A stretch of 64,000 nucleotides of DNA from Elusimicrobiota bacterium (GTDB taxonomy: Bacteria; Elusimicrobiota; Elusimicrobia; FEN-1173), in NCBI GenBank assembly GCA_016721625.1, contig JADKHR010000001.1, positions 1,426,001 to 1,490,000 of the forward strand, in the 5' to 3' direction. The notes beneath the pieces were generated by a model that was given only the letters and a program-made list of their open reading frames with translations, was not told where the DNA came from and did no database searches. Shown here in pieces: positions 50,122 through 58,901 of the stretch. Every line of letters begins with the position of its first letter. The stretch's first letter is position 1. A program made the position numbers and the translations under genes.

Positions 50122-52580
50122 ACCTTTTCAAACGCTGGGCTTTGGTCCTCCTCCTCGGGCTCGCCCTTTCCGGCCGGGCGGAGGAGGCCTCCCCCGGCCA
50201 CCGCGCCGACGGGGACGGGGAGCTGAGCCTTCCCTGGAACGCTTTCGAGAAACTCCTTCGGTTGGACCAGGACAACGTGCTGTTGACCTGGGATGAGTTC
50301 CAACGGCTCGTCCAACAGACCGGCGTTCAGGAAATGCCCCCGTTCCAGCTTCAAAATGGCCAGGTGTCCCTCACCCGGGCCGAGTTCAAGGGCCTTCTGG
50401 ACCGCATGAAGCTCCCCGGCGGGGAAGGCGCCAAAACCTTCCTCACCAAAGCGCTCTACACCGGCCGGGTCACCCGAAAGGGGGCCGTCCTCACGGCCAA
50501 AATCCGACTTCAGGTGTTGAACGACAGCCCGGTCTACACCCCCGCGCGGATCCCCCTCTTCCCCGGCGCCGTCGCCTTCGAAGACATCCTCCTGGACGGC
50601 AAACCCGCGTTGATCGAAAACGTCGACGGGTGGACCGCCGTGACGGCGCCCCAGCCGGGGGAACATGAAGTGACGGCGATCTTCTCGCTCCCCGCCGCGC
50701 TCGACAAGGAACCCTATCGATTGAATTTCAGCGTGCCCCAAACGCCGATCACCCAGGTGGATCTCCTCCTGGCCGCGCCCAACCTGGACGCCCGGGTGGA
50801 CGGCGCCTCCCAGGTCCAAAGCCTGCCAGAGGAAGGCGGAACCCGCGTCCGCGCCAGCCTGCCGCAAACAAGCGGGATCAACATCTCCTGGAACGCCGTG
50901 GAGCCCGAGCGGGCCAAGGGGCCGGCCAAGGTGTACGCCACGGTCCACCAATTGGTTTCCGTCCAGGACGACGCCGTTCGCGTGACGGCCAACGTGGAAC
51001 TGGACGTGCTCCAAAACACCGTCAACAACCTGTCCCTCCTCTTGCCTGAGGGTTACACCCTCCTGGACGTGACGGGCGAGGCCGTGGGCGAGTGGAAGCA
51101 GCGCGGGGAGGGCCAGCGGACCCTCTTCATCCCCTTCGCCTACGCCCGCAAAGGGCGTTTCGACGTGACCGTGAGGGCGGAGCGAAATTTCAAGGACAAG
51201 GAAGGCGCGGTCCCCTTCGACGGGTTCCAGGTGTTGGGGGCCGTGCGGGAAAGCGGGGACCTCCTGGTGGAGAAGGCCACGAACGGGGAAGTCAAAGTGT
51301 CCGAAAAGGAGGGCCTGAGCCGACTGGACGCCCGGGAAACGCCGGAGGCGCTCAAAGCCCTTTCCACCCAAACGTTCCTGGAAGCCTACAAATACATCCG
51401 CCCGCCGATCCGCCTCGGGTTGGACATCCAGCGGCACGAGGAGATCGCCGTCGTGTCTTCCGTGATCGATTCCGCCAACGCCGTGACGTTGGTCCTGAAA
51501 GACGGAAAATGCGTAACGCACCTGACCCTCACCGTGAAGAACACCGCCCGTCAATTCGTCGAGCTCAAGCTCCCCGCCGGGGCGGACGTATGGTCCGCGT
51601 TCGTTGAAGGCCGCGCCGTCCGCCCCTCCAAAAACGAGGCCGGCGCGACCTTGGTTCCCCTCAACCGTTCCCGGATCGAGGGCCAAAACCTGACCCCCTT
51701 TGAAGTCGAGGTCCTGTATTACCGGAACCTCGGCCGGCCGGGGCTGGGCGGCATTCGCCGCCTAGAACTTCCGAACCTGGACCTCAAGGTCAGCCAACTC
51801 CTGTGGTCGGTCTACCTGCCCACCAACAGCGACGTCCTTTATTTCGGCGGCACGGTGGACAAAGAAAAGGACGCCGAAGGCCTCCGCCCGCTCACTTCGG
51901 CGGCCCGCGGGAAACAGCGGATTCTAAAACAACTCTCGGAGGCGGCCTCCGATGAGCTCTACCAAAGCGCGGGTCCCCTTTCCTCCACCCTGCGGGGAGC
52001 CCGGGTCAATAAAGCGCGCCAATCGGCCCAGTACAAGATGAAAAGCGATTTCGACGAGTCCCAGGGAATCAACGAAAACGCCTACGCCCAGCAAGTCGAG
52101 CGGGAGATCAACTTCTTTAGCAACGTCAACCGACCCCAGGGCGGGGACGGGGGACCGGGCGAGTCGGCCCCCATCCGCATCCAGGTGCCGAACTCGGGGC
52201 AGGTCTACCGCTTTCCGAAAGTGTTGGTTCAGGAGAACGAGCCGGTCACCCTGACCGCCGTCTATGTCCACCGGGTGATGGTGGTCGCCGTTCGGTGGCT
52301 GGTTCGGCTCTTCACGTGGCTCGTGGTCCTCGGCCTCCTGCTCTTCCTTTACCTGAAACGGACGAAGGTCCTAACCTTCCTGAACGCGCTCACGGCACGG
52401 CATCCGAAAATGATGGGGTGGCTGAAAACCCCGGCGGGCGCGACCGCGGCGCTTTTCGCGGGAGGGATCGTCCTGTCCTTCGTTTCAACCTTTCTCTCCA
52501 TCGCGCTGTTCCTGGCCTCCTTCGCCTCCGCCGCGCGGTGGGCCTGGGGAGTTTTTGAACGCGGGAGGGCCCGGCCGTGA
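50118..52580 (+). CDS. Large membrane-anchored exported protein B, paralogue of A
   Basis: 820 residues with the same plan as its neighbour: signal peptide (LVLLLGLALSGRAEE), LPWNAFEKLLRLDQDNVLLT, WDEFQRLV, LTRAEFKGLLDRM, a beta-rich body, and C-terminal helices (VVAVRWLVRLFTWLVVLGLL, ALFAGGIVLSFVSTF). Shared markers include ISVQED/VSVQDD, EVLQNTINNL/DVLQNTVNNL and YKYVRPP/YKYIRPP. Function unknown. The stop overlaps the next start (GTGA). Confidence 0.8.
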   Translation: MNLFKRWALVLLLGLALSGRAEEASPGHRADGDGELSLPWNAFEKLLRLDQDNVLLTWDEFQRLVQQTGVQEMPPFQLQNGQVSLTRAEFKGLLDRMKLPGGEGAKTFLTKALYTGRVTRKGAVLTAKIRLQVLNDSPVYTPARIPLFPGAVAFEDILLDGKPALIENVDGWTAVTAPQPGEHEVTAIFSLPAALDKEPYRLNFSVPQTPITQVDLLLAAPNLDARVDGASQVQSLPEEGGTRVRASLPQTSGINISWNAVEPERAKGPAKVYATVHQLVSVQDDAVRVTANVELDVLQNTVNNLSLLLPEGYTLLDVTGEAVGEWKQRGEGQRTLFIPFAYARKGRFDVTVRAERNFKDKEGAVPFDGFQVLGAVRESGDLLVEKATNGEVKVSEKEGLSRLDARETPEALKALSTQTFLEAYKYIRPPIRLGLDIQRHEEIAVVSSVIDSANAVTLVLKDGKCVTHLTLTVKNTARQFVELKLPAGADVWSAFVEGRAVRPSKNEAGATLVPLNRSRIEGQNLTPFEVEVLYYRNLGRPGLGGIRRLELPNLDLKVSQLLWSVYLPTNSDVLYFGGTVDKEKDAEGLRPLTSAARGKQRILKQLSEAASDELYQSAGPLSSTLRGARVNKARQSAQYKMKSDFDESQGINENAYAQQVEREINFFSNVNRPQGGDGGPGESAPIRIQVPNSGQVYRFPKVLVQENEPVTLTAVYVHRVMVVAVRWLVRLFTWLVVLGLLLFLYLKRTKVLTFLNALTARHPKMMGWLKTPAGATAALFAGGIVLSFVSTFLSIALFLASFASAARWAWGVFERGRARP

Positions 52581-52897
52581 AATCGCCCATGGAACTTCTG
52601 GTGGGACGGAGCCGGGCCGACTGGAGAGCGCGGGACCGCTGGCTCCTGCGGGCGGTGGTGGGATTTCTCGGTTTCTTCTCTTTCGTTTTTCTTCGGCTAA
52701 TCTTGGTAATGCTCCAAGGACCCTACGGGGCGCCGACGGCCGCGCCGTTCCACTTTTGGGCGCTCTTATGCACCGTCGGTCTCGTGGTCCTGGCGGAGCG
52801 GCGGATCCGTTCGACGCCGACCCCGCCGCACGGACCCCTCGGGACCGTCCAACAGTTGCCGGCGGTGGGCCCAGGCCCAGGTGAACTCCGCCCCTAA
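52577..52897 (+). CDS. Small two-helix membrane protein
   Basis: A 106-residue protein with a GTG start overlapping the previous stop. Two helices (AVVGFLGFFSFVFLRLILVML and FHFWALLCTVGLVVLA) follow a basic start. The last third is Pro-rich and overlaps the convergent yihY by 132 bases. Coupling supports translation; family unknown. Confidence 0.45.
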   Translation: MKSPMELLVGRSRADWRARDRWLLRAVVGFLGFFSFVFLRLILVMLQGPYGAPTAAPFHFWALLCTVGLVVLAERRIRSTPTPPHGPLGTVQQLPAVGPGPGELRP

Positions 52898-53713
52898 AAG
52901 AAAAATCTGGGACGTGAAATAAATCCAGATCAACACCAACATCACGGACGTGGCCGCCCCGAAGATGGACCAAAACTTGATGCGGCTGAAGTAGAACCCC
53001 AACCCGTAGACGCCGGCGGTCACCAGCACCGACGTGGCGAAGGCCCCGGTCCAAACGTCGCGCCAGCGAAGTTTGAGCGCCGGGAGAAACCGGTAGACCA
53101 TCCCCCAAAACAACATCAAAGACGCCAGGAACAACCCCAGGTTCATGGCCCACCAAAAGGGAAAATGTTCGAGAAAGGGCGCCCAGGGATCCAAGAAATT
53201 CCGCATCAAACCCAACCCCGCGTTGAAGGCCGCGAAGATCAGGACCAGGAAGCCCACCCCCATCACCATGCCGAACGCCACGAGACGGTTTAAGAGCGCG
53301 CCTCGCACCCCGCCCGCGGGTCGGCAATCCCACACCATGTTGAGCGCCCGCTGGAGACTGTGGAACATGATGGAAGCCACCCAGAGAAGGACCGCCACGC
53401 TGATCACGGTCGCGCCGCCGAAATCGCGGACGGAGGCCTTTCCGATCAATGTTTCGAGCGGCTGGGCGATCTGAAGTCCCACCACCGATTCCAGGGCGGG
53501 GGCGAGATGGTTCATGGAGGCCGCGGGACCCAAAATCCTCCCGCTCAAGGCCAGGGCCAGAATGAAAAGGGGAACGAGGGAAATAATGGTGTAGTAGGCG
53601 AGCCCCGCGGCAATGAGGGGGCAGTTGTCTTCGCGCCAGTGCCGTAGCGTTAAATTGAAAAGCCGCCCGGCCCGCCGAAATTGATCCGGCCATCGGCGTT
53701 GGGAAAGGGGCAT
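52766..53713 (-). CDS. YihY/BrkB-family membrane protein
   Basis: A 315-residue membrane protein with six helices and the family markers LIAAGLAYYTIISLVPLFIL, FHSLQRALNMVWDCRP, LVAFGMVMGVGFLVLI and VLVLIWIYFTSQIFLLGAEFTWA. Once called ribonuclease BN, but that was a misassignment; actual role unknown. It follows tyrS by 5 bases. Confidence 0.9.
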   Translation of the reverse strand: MPLSQRRWPDQFRRAGRLFNLTLRHWREDNCPLIAAGLAYYTIISLVPLFILALALSGRILGPAASMNHLAPALESVVGLQIAQPLETLIGKASVRDFGGATVISVAVLLWVASIMFHSLQRALNMVWDCRPAGGVRGALLNRLVAFGMVMGVGFLVLIFAAFNAGLGLMRNFLDPWAPFLEHFPFWWAMNLGLFLASLMLFWGMVYRFLPALKLRWRDVWTGAFATSVLVTAGVYGLGFYFSRIKFWSIFGAATSVMLVLIWIYFTSQIFLLGAEFTWAWAHRRQLLDGPEGSVRRGRRRTDPPLRQDHETDGA

Positions 53714-53718
53714 GAGGG

Positions 53719-54900
53719 TCAGTCGGCGGGGGGAAGCAATCGGCGGAACTGGCGTTTGCCGACCTTCAAAAGGAGCGGGGAGTGAATCGCCACGTCCCGA
53801 TCCTCTTTCACCCGCTCACCGGCCAACTCCACGGCCCCTTGTTGGATCAACCGCCGGGCCTCGTTCTTGGAGGGGGCCAGCTGGGAGTCCACCAAAATGT
53901 CCAAGAGCCGCCGGGGCGACGCGGCCACCCGGAACTCAAGAACCTGTTCGGGCGCTTCCCGCTTGGAAAATACTTTGTCGAACCCGGCCCGGGCTTCCCG
54001 CGCGGCGTCCACGCCGTGGAAACGGGCCACCAACAATTCTCCCAACTTTTTCTTGGCCTCCATGGGATGGCCCGCCCGAAGGGCGGGAAGATCCTCGTCC
54101 GTCAACCGCTCAAAAAAAGCCCACATCATTCCGTCCGATAAGGAAAGCACCTTGCCGAACATGTCCGCCGGCGCGTCGTTTAAGGCGATGGCGTTCCCGT
54201 AGGATTTTGACATCTTGCGGACCCCGTCGGTTCCCTCCAACAAGGGAAGCGTCAACACCACCTGGGGCGGCTGGCCGAAATCCTTTTGCAGTTCCCGACC
54301 CATGAGCAGGTTGAAAAGTTGGTCCGTGCCGCCGATTTCCACGTCGGCTTTGACCGCCACGGAGTCGTAGCCCTGCATCAAGGGATACAGGAGTTCGAGC
54401 AGGGAAATGGGGGTTTTAGCGGCCAGCCGTTTTTGAAAGTCCTCCCTTTCCGTCAACTGCTGAACGGTGTGGCGGGCCATGAGGTTCAGGATCCGGCGGG
54501 CAGGATCGGGATCCGTGTTGGCGAAAAGAGGGGTCAACCATTCCCCGTTCCAGCGGACCTCCGTCCGCTTTTCATCCAAAACCTTGAACACTTGGTCCAA
54601 ATAGGTTCGCGCGTTGGCCGCCACGGCCTCGGGGGAAAGCGGCGGCCGGGTTTCCGAACGGCCGGAGGGATCGCCGATCCGAGCCGTGTAGTCCCCCAGG
54701 ATAAAGACCACGGTGTGCCCGGCCTCCTGAAAGCGGCGGAGAACGTTCAACGCCACCGTGTGGCCCAGGTGGAGATCCGGCGCGGTGGGGTCGACGCCTA
54801 ATTTGACGCGGAGGGGGCGGCCCGGAAGAATTTTGTCCTCCAGCTCCTTCCGGGAGAAAATCTGGAGGCACCCCCGCAACAATCCATCCAGCGGCGTCAT
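53719..54900 (-). CDS. tyrS: Tyrosyl-tRNA synthetase
   Basis: Charges tRNA-Tyr. The 393-residue class I synthetase has the HIGH-like motif HLGHTVAL, GDYTARIGDPSGR, YPLMQGYDSVAVKADVEIGG with the tyrosine-binding residues, and KMSKS. A C-terminal S4-like domain (SKNEARRLIQQGAVELAG) is present. It has the TyrZ-like architecture. GGGGAGGGG is directly before the ATG at 54900. Confidence 0.96.
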   Translation of the reverse strand: MTPLDGLLRGCLQIFSRKELEDKILPGRPLRVKLGVDPTAPDLHLGHTVALNVLRRFQEAGHTVVFILGDYTARIGDPSGRSETRPPLSPEAVAANARTYLDQVFKVLDEKRTEVRWNGEWLTPLFANTDPDPARRILNLMARHTVQQLTEREDFQKRLAAKTPISLLELLYPLMQGYDSVAVKADVEIGGTDQLFNLLMGRELQKDFGQPPQVVLTLPLLEGTDGVRKMSKSYGNAIALNDAPADMFGKVLSLSDGMMWAFFERLTDEDLPALRAGHPMEAKKKLGELLVARFHGVDAAREARAGFDKVFSKREAPEQVLEFRVAASPRRLLDILVDSQLAPSKNEARRLIQQGAVELAGERVKEDRDVAIHSPLLLKVGKRQFRRLLPPAD

Positions 54901-54931
54901 CCCCTCCCCCCAACTCGCCCGAAGAGCTGTT

Positions 54932-56050
54932 TCATTTCTTCTCCCGGAACCGCTCCGGCGAAAAAGGGACGCCGACGGGATCCCAGCGCCCATCTAAAAT
55001 TCCGTCGGCCATATACTGACCGGTGAACGGGGACAACAAAATTCCGTTCCGGTAGTGGCCCGCCGCCACGTAGAGGTTGTCGTAATCCCAAAGGCGTCCC
55101 AGCAGAGGCCAATGATCCGCCGAATCGGGCCGCAGGCCCGCCTGGAATTCCACGACGGGAAGGGAACTCAACCCCGGGCACCAGCGCAGAGCCCAATCCG
55201 CCAGGAACCGTTGGGCCTCCAGCGTCGCCCGCACGTCAAACCCTACCCGTTCCACCGTGGCCCCGATGATCAGCCGCCCGTCCGAACGGGGGATGAGGTA
55301 CCCGGACGTGGCGTATACCGGCCCCCGGAAAGCCCGGGGAACCCCGGCCAACACCATGAGTTGGCCCTTGACCGGCTCGAGGACCAGGTGGATTTTAAGG
55401 GATTCCAGAAGAACCGGGGTCCAGGCCCCCGCGGCCACGACCACGTGCTCGCCCGAAATCGACCCTTCCTTGGTCCGAACCCCCGCCACGCGGCGGCCGT
55501 CGCGGACAAATTCCATCGTGGGGATTTGATCCAAGAATCGCACCCCTTTGCGGCGCGATGCCTCGGCCAACGCTTGCACCCACTGGGCGCTGTCGATTTG
55601 TCCATCCGTCGCGCAATAGAGGGCTCCCAAGCTTTCGCCCAACCCGGGGTGAAGTTCTTTCAATCGTTCAGGGTCATGCCATTCGACGCGCAGGGCGCGC
55701 TCTTCTTGCCAACGCTTTTTTTCCAGGAGATCTTTTTTCTCTTCCTCCGTCTCCGCCGCGCGCCACACCCCGCAGGCTTCATACTCGGGATCGATCCCGG
55801 ACAAGTCGCGGACCTCTTCGACCAGCGGCTTAAAGAGCCCTTGGCTGGCCCGACAGAGGTCAAAGAAGGCGTCCGGTCGGGCGGACTCTTCCTGCGCGGC
55901 CAACATGCCCGCGGTGATGGAGGACGCTTGGCCGCCGATGGATCGCTTTTCGATCACCATGACCTTGGCGCCCTTTCGGGCCAGGTGATAGGCCGTGGAA
56001 CACCCGATGACGCCTCCCCCCACCACGATCACATCGAATACCTGTTTCAT
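54932..56050 (-). CDS. thiO: Glycine oxidase ThiO-like FAD enzyme
   Basis: FAD-dependent amine oxidase of 372 residues that would make the imine for thiazole synthesis. GxGxxG nucleotide motif VVGGGVIGCSTAYHLA, IGGQASSITAGMLA and the C-terminal AGHYRNGILLSPFTG with substrate-contact residues are typical of ThiO. Other DadA-like oxidases cannot be excluded because no other thi genes are nearby. Overlaps mnmA by 4 bases. Confidence 0.82.
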   Translation of the reverse strand: MKQVFDVIVVGGGVIGCSTAYHLARKGAKVMVIEKRSIGGQASSITAGMLAAQEESARPDAFFDLCRASQGLFKPLVEEVRDLSGIDPEYEACGVWRAAETEEEKKDLLEKKRWQEERALRVEWHDPERLKELHPGLGESLGALYCATDGQIDSAQWVQALAEASRRKGVRFLDQIPTMEFVRDGRRVAGVRTKEGSISGEHVVVAAGAWTPVLLESLKIHLVLEPVKGQLMVLAGVPRAFRGPVYATSGYLIPRSDGRLIIGATVERVGFDVRATLEAQRFLADWALRWCPGLSSLPVVEFQAGLRPDSADHWPLLGRLWDYDNLYVAAGHYRNGILLSPFTGQYMADGILDGRWDPVGVPFSPERFREKK

Positions 56051-57159
56051 CCGAGGGCCTCCCGCCGTCCGACGGGAACCGCGCGGTGCACGGCTCCGCC
56101 ACCGATCACCCGGTCTTCCTCATAAAATACCGCGGATTGGCCCGGGGTGACGGCCCGTTGGGGTTCCTCGAAGAGAACCACCGCTCCCCCTCCCGTCGGT
56201 GTCACGAGCGCCGCCGCGGCCCCGTGGCGCGACCGGATTTGAACGGCGGCGCGCACCGGTTCCCGGGGGGCTGTTCCCGCAGACCACAAGACGTCCCTCA
56301 CCTCCACGCGGTCGGAGGCGGTGTCGGCGTCTTCTCCCACATAGAGAATATTTGTCGCGGGATCCAGGTCCACGACGTAGGCCGGTTTTCCGAGCGATAG
56401 GCCCAAACCGTTCCGCTGTCCCCGGGTGTAATAGGCCACGCCCCGGTGTTCGCCGACGCGGCGCCCATCCAGGGTGTGGATGGGGCCAGGCTGAAGGGTG
56501 AGGGCCGACCGGTCCGTCTCCCCCGCGCGGGATTTCACAAAACCGGCGGTGTCGGCATCCGGCACGAAACAGATTTCCATGCTTTCCTCTTTCGCGGCGG
56601 TCTTCAGGTGAAAGCGAGCGGCCGCGTCCCGAACCTCGGGCTTGGTCATCCCTCCGATCGGAAAACAGAGCCGTTCCAATTCCGCTTGGCCGAGATGGTG
56701 GAGCACGTAGGACTGGTCCTTGTTCAGGTCCAACGCCCGGCGAAGGGAGCGGACCGTGCGGCCCTTCTCTTCCCGAACGTCGATCCGCGCGTAATGCCCC
56801 GTGGCCACGGCGTCGGCACCCAAAACCACGGCCTTCTTTAAGAGCGCGTCGAACTTAACGAACCGGTTGCAGGCGATGCAGGGGTTGGGCGTCTCCCCCG
56901 CTAGATAGGCGTCAACGAAAGGGTCCAGGATGTTTTTTTGGAAGGGGTCCGCGAAATCCAGCACGTAGTGGGGGACGTCCAAAGAGGCGCACACCGCCCG
57001 GGCGTCCTCGATGTCCCGGCTGGACCCGCAACAGCCGAACCCGGTCTCTTTCCGGAGAAGTTTCAGCGTCACGCCGATCACCCGATGCCCCGCCTCTTTC
57101 AGAAGCGCGGCCGCCACCGAGGAATCGACCCCTCCCGACATGGCGACGACGATGTTCAT
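56047..57159 (-). CDS. mnmA: tRNA-specific 2-thiouridylase MnmA
   Basis: Installs sulfur at U34 of tRNA. The 370-residue protein has the PP-loop AMSGGVDSSVAA, first catalytic Cys in ETPNPCIACNRFVKF, second Cys in SMEICFVPD, and the GTxxxPYYTRGQRNGLGL-like segment VAYYTRGQRNGLGL. IscS, encoded two genes upstream, is the natural sulfur donor. Start at ATG 57159, overlapping iscU by 4 bases. Confidence 0.96.
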   Translation of the reverse strand: MNIVVAMSGGVDSSVAAALLKEAGHRVIGVTLKLLRKETGFGCCGSSRDIEDARAVCASLDVPHYVLDFADPFQKNILDPFVDAYLAGETPNPCIACNRFVKFDALLKKAVVLGADAVATGHYARIDVREEKGRTVRSLRRALDLNKDQSYVLHHLGQAELERLCFPIGGMTKPEVRDAAARFHLKTAAKEESMEICFVPDADTAGFVKSRAGETDRSALTLQPGPIHTLDGRRVGEHRGVAYYTRGQRNGLGLSLGKPAYVVDLDPATNILYVGEDADTASDRVEVRDVLWSAGTAPREPVRAAVQIRSRHGAAAALVTPTGGGAVVLFEEPQRAVTPGQSAVFYEEDRVIGGGAVHRAVPVGRREALG

Positions 57160-57509
57160 AAATTCGCCAATGCCGAGGCGAGGGCCTGCTCCGCCAGCAC
57201 CGAACAATGCATTTTCATGGGCGGCAGTCCCCCCAGGGCCTCGGCGACCTGGAGGTTGGTGATGGTTCTCAACTGGGGCACGGTTTTCCCCAACGCCATG
57301 GTGGTCAAAATGGAGGAAGCCGCGATGGCGGCCCCGCACCCGAAGGTCTTGAAGGTGGCGCGAGCCACTCGCCCATTCTCAATTTTGAGGTACAACCGTA
57401 GGATGTCTCCGCAGGTCGGGCTCCCCGCCTTGCCCACGGCGTCGGCGTCGGGCAGTTCGCCGACGTTCCGCGGGTTTTGGAAATGGTCCATGACCGTCGC
57501 GGAATACAT
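57156..57509 (-). CDS. iscU: IscU/NifU-N iron-sulfur scaffold
   Basis: A 117-residue Fe-S cluster scaffold with the three ligands: Cys in SPTCGDIL, Cys in FGCGAAIAASS and Cys in MKMHCSVLA. Start ATG 57509 overlaps the iscS stop. The frame is also open far upstream, in line with the first part of iscS, but that is accidental and not a fusion. Confidence 0.93.
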   Translation of the reverse strand: MYSATVMDHFQNPRNVGELPDADAVGKAGSPTCGDILRLYLKIENGRVARATFKTFGCGAAIAASSILTTMALGKTVPQLRTITNLQVAEALGGLPPMKMHCSVLAEQALASALANL

Positions 57510-58736
57510 CAGGCCCCCGCCGCCGTTTCCCGCGCGCGCTCTTCCCAGAGCGGGGACAAATTCCGAAGCCGCTCCACCACGCGGGGAATGATCTCCAAGG
57601 CCGCGTCGACGTCCGCGTCCGTGTTGAAATGGCCCAGGGAGAAACGAACGCTCCCGTGGATTCGCTCCGGGGGCACGCCGATGGCCTTCAGCACGTGGGA
57701 CGGTTCCAAAAGCCCCGAAGCGCAGGCCGAGCCCGTGGAAACTTCCACACCCGGCGTTTCCTCTTTCTTGAGTGTGAAGCCCGCCTGGTCCAGCGCCAGA
57801 ACCAAGGACTCCCCTTCCACGGCGTCGAACGCGATGTTCGTGGTGTTCCCCAACCGTTCCGTGGGGTGGCCGTTGACGAACAGGGAGGCCACCCGGGCCT
57901 GAAGACCCTTTTCCAGCCGGTCGCGCAGGGCCCGCACCCGCCCCGCTTCCGGGGAGAGCTCTTTTAATGCCAGTTCGCAGGCCGCGCCGAGCCCCACGGC
58001 GCCCGGCACGTTTTCCGTTCCAGCCCGACGGTTTTTTTCGTGGGCGCCCCCATGGAGGAGCGCGTGGAGTTTCACCCCGACGAATGTAGAGGGCGCCGAT
58101 GCCCTTGGGCCCATACAGTTTATGGCCGGAAATGGAGGCTAAATCCACGGGCCAGGTCTTGAGGTCCATGGGCTCCTTGCCTGCCGACTGAACGGCGTCG
58201 GTATGGAAAAGAACCCGCGCTTCCCGGCACAGAGCCCCCAATTCCCGAATGGGTTCCAGGGTGCCGATCTCGTTGTTGGCGGCCATGATGGAAACCAGAA
58301 GGGTGTCGGGCCGGATCGCCCGTTTAAGATCTTCCGGAGAAACGCGGCCGAACCGGTCCACCGGCAGGCGCGTCACCTCAAATCCATGTTCCTTTTCCAG
58401 GTAATCGCAGGCGTGGAGGACGGCGTGGTGTTCGACGGCGCTGGTGACGAGGTGGCGGCCCGCGTCCCGATGGGCGAAGGCGGCGCCGATGATGGCGGCG
58501 TTGTCGGCCTCGGTGCCGGAAGAGGTAAAAACAATTTCGCCAGGATCGGCCGCGCCCAGGAGAGCCGCCACTTTTTCCCGGGCCATTTCCAGGGCTGCGT
58601 GGGCCCGTTGGCCTGCGGTGTGCAAACTGGAGGGGTTGCCGTAGGACCCCTCGGAGGAGAGGAACGGGCGCATGGCCTCAAACACTTCGGCCCGCACCGG
58701 CGTGGTAGCGTTATTGTCGAAATAGATCGGCTTCAT
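57509..58736 (-). pseudogene. iscS: Cysteine desulfurase IscS/NifS with apparent frameshift
   Basis: PLP enzyme that takes sulfur from cysteine for Fe-S clusters and tRNA thiolation. From ATG 58736 it reads MKPIYFDNNATTPV, SSGTEADNAAI, NNEIGTLEP and SGHKLYGPKGIGALYIRRG; at a CGGGG run (58075-58078) the family sequence then continues in the next frame as VKLHALLHGGAHE, TENVPGAV and STGSACASG with the catalytic Cys, and stops at 57509. All motifs are present, so the break is a single small indel (two bases lost or one gained). Since no other desulfurase is in the window and the gene is normally essential, a homopolymer sequence error is at least as likely as a true pseudogene. Confidence 0.85.
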
Positions 58737-58901
58737 AGAGCCGTACCCCGCTGTAAGTAAAAGCGATGGACGGTGTGGGATTTTAGCATTTCTCGTCGGC
58801 CATTAATCCGGCCCGTCAAGGAAAGAGCCGGCGCCAGCCACCCAAAAGACACAGGAAATGGTAGACTGTCAAGGCATTTGAGAAGTTTTGGAGGCGAGAC
58901 C

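Noticed and set aside
57156..58736. A single IscS-IscU fusion protein of 526 residues
   Set aside because: The middle of that frame is non-family, low-complexity sequence; the true IscS C terminus lies in the next frame and ends with an ATGA overlap at iscU. It is a frameshift, not a fusion.
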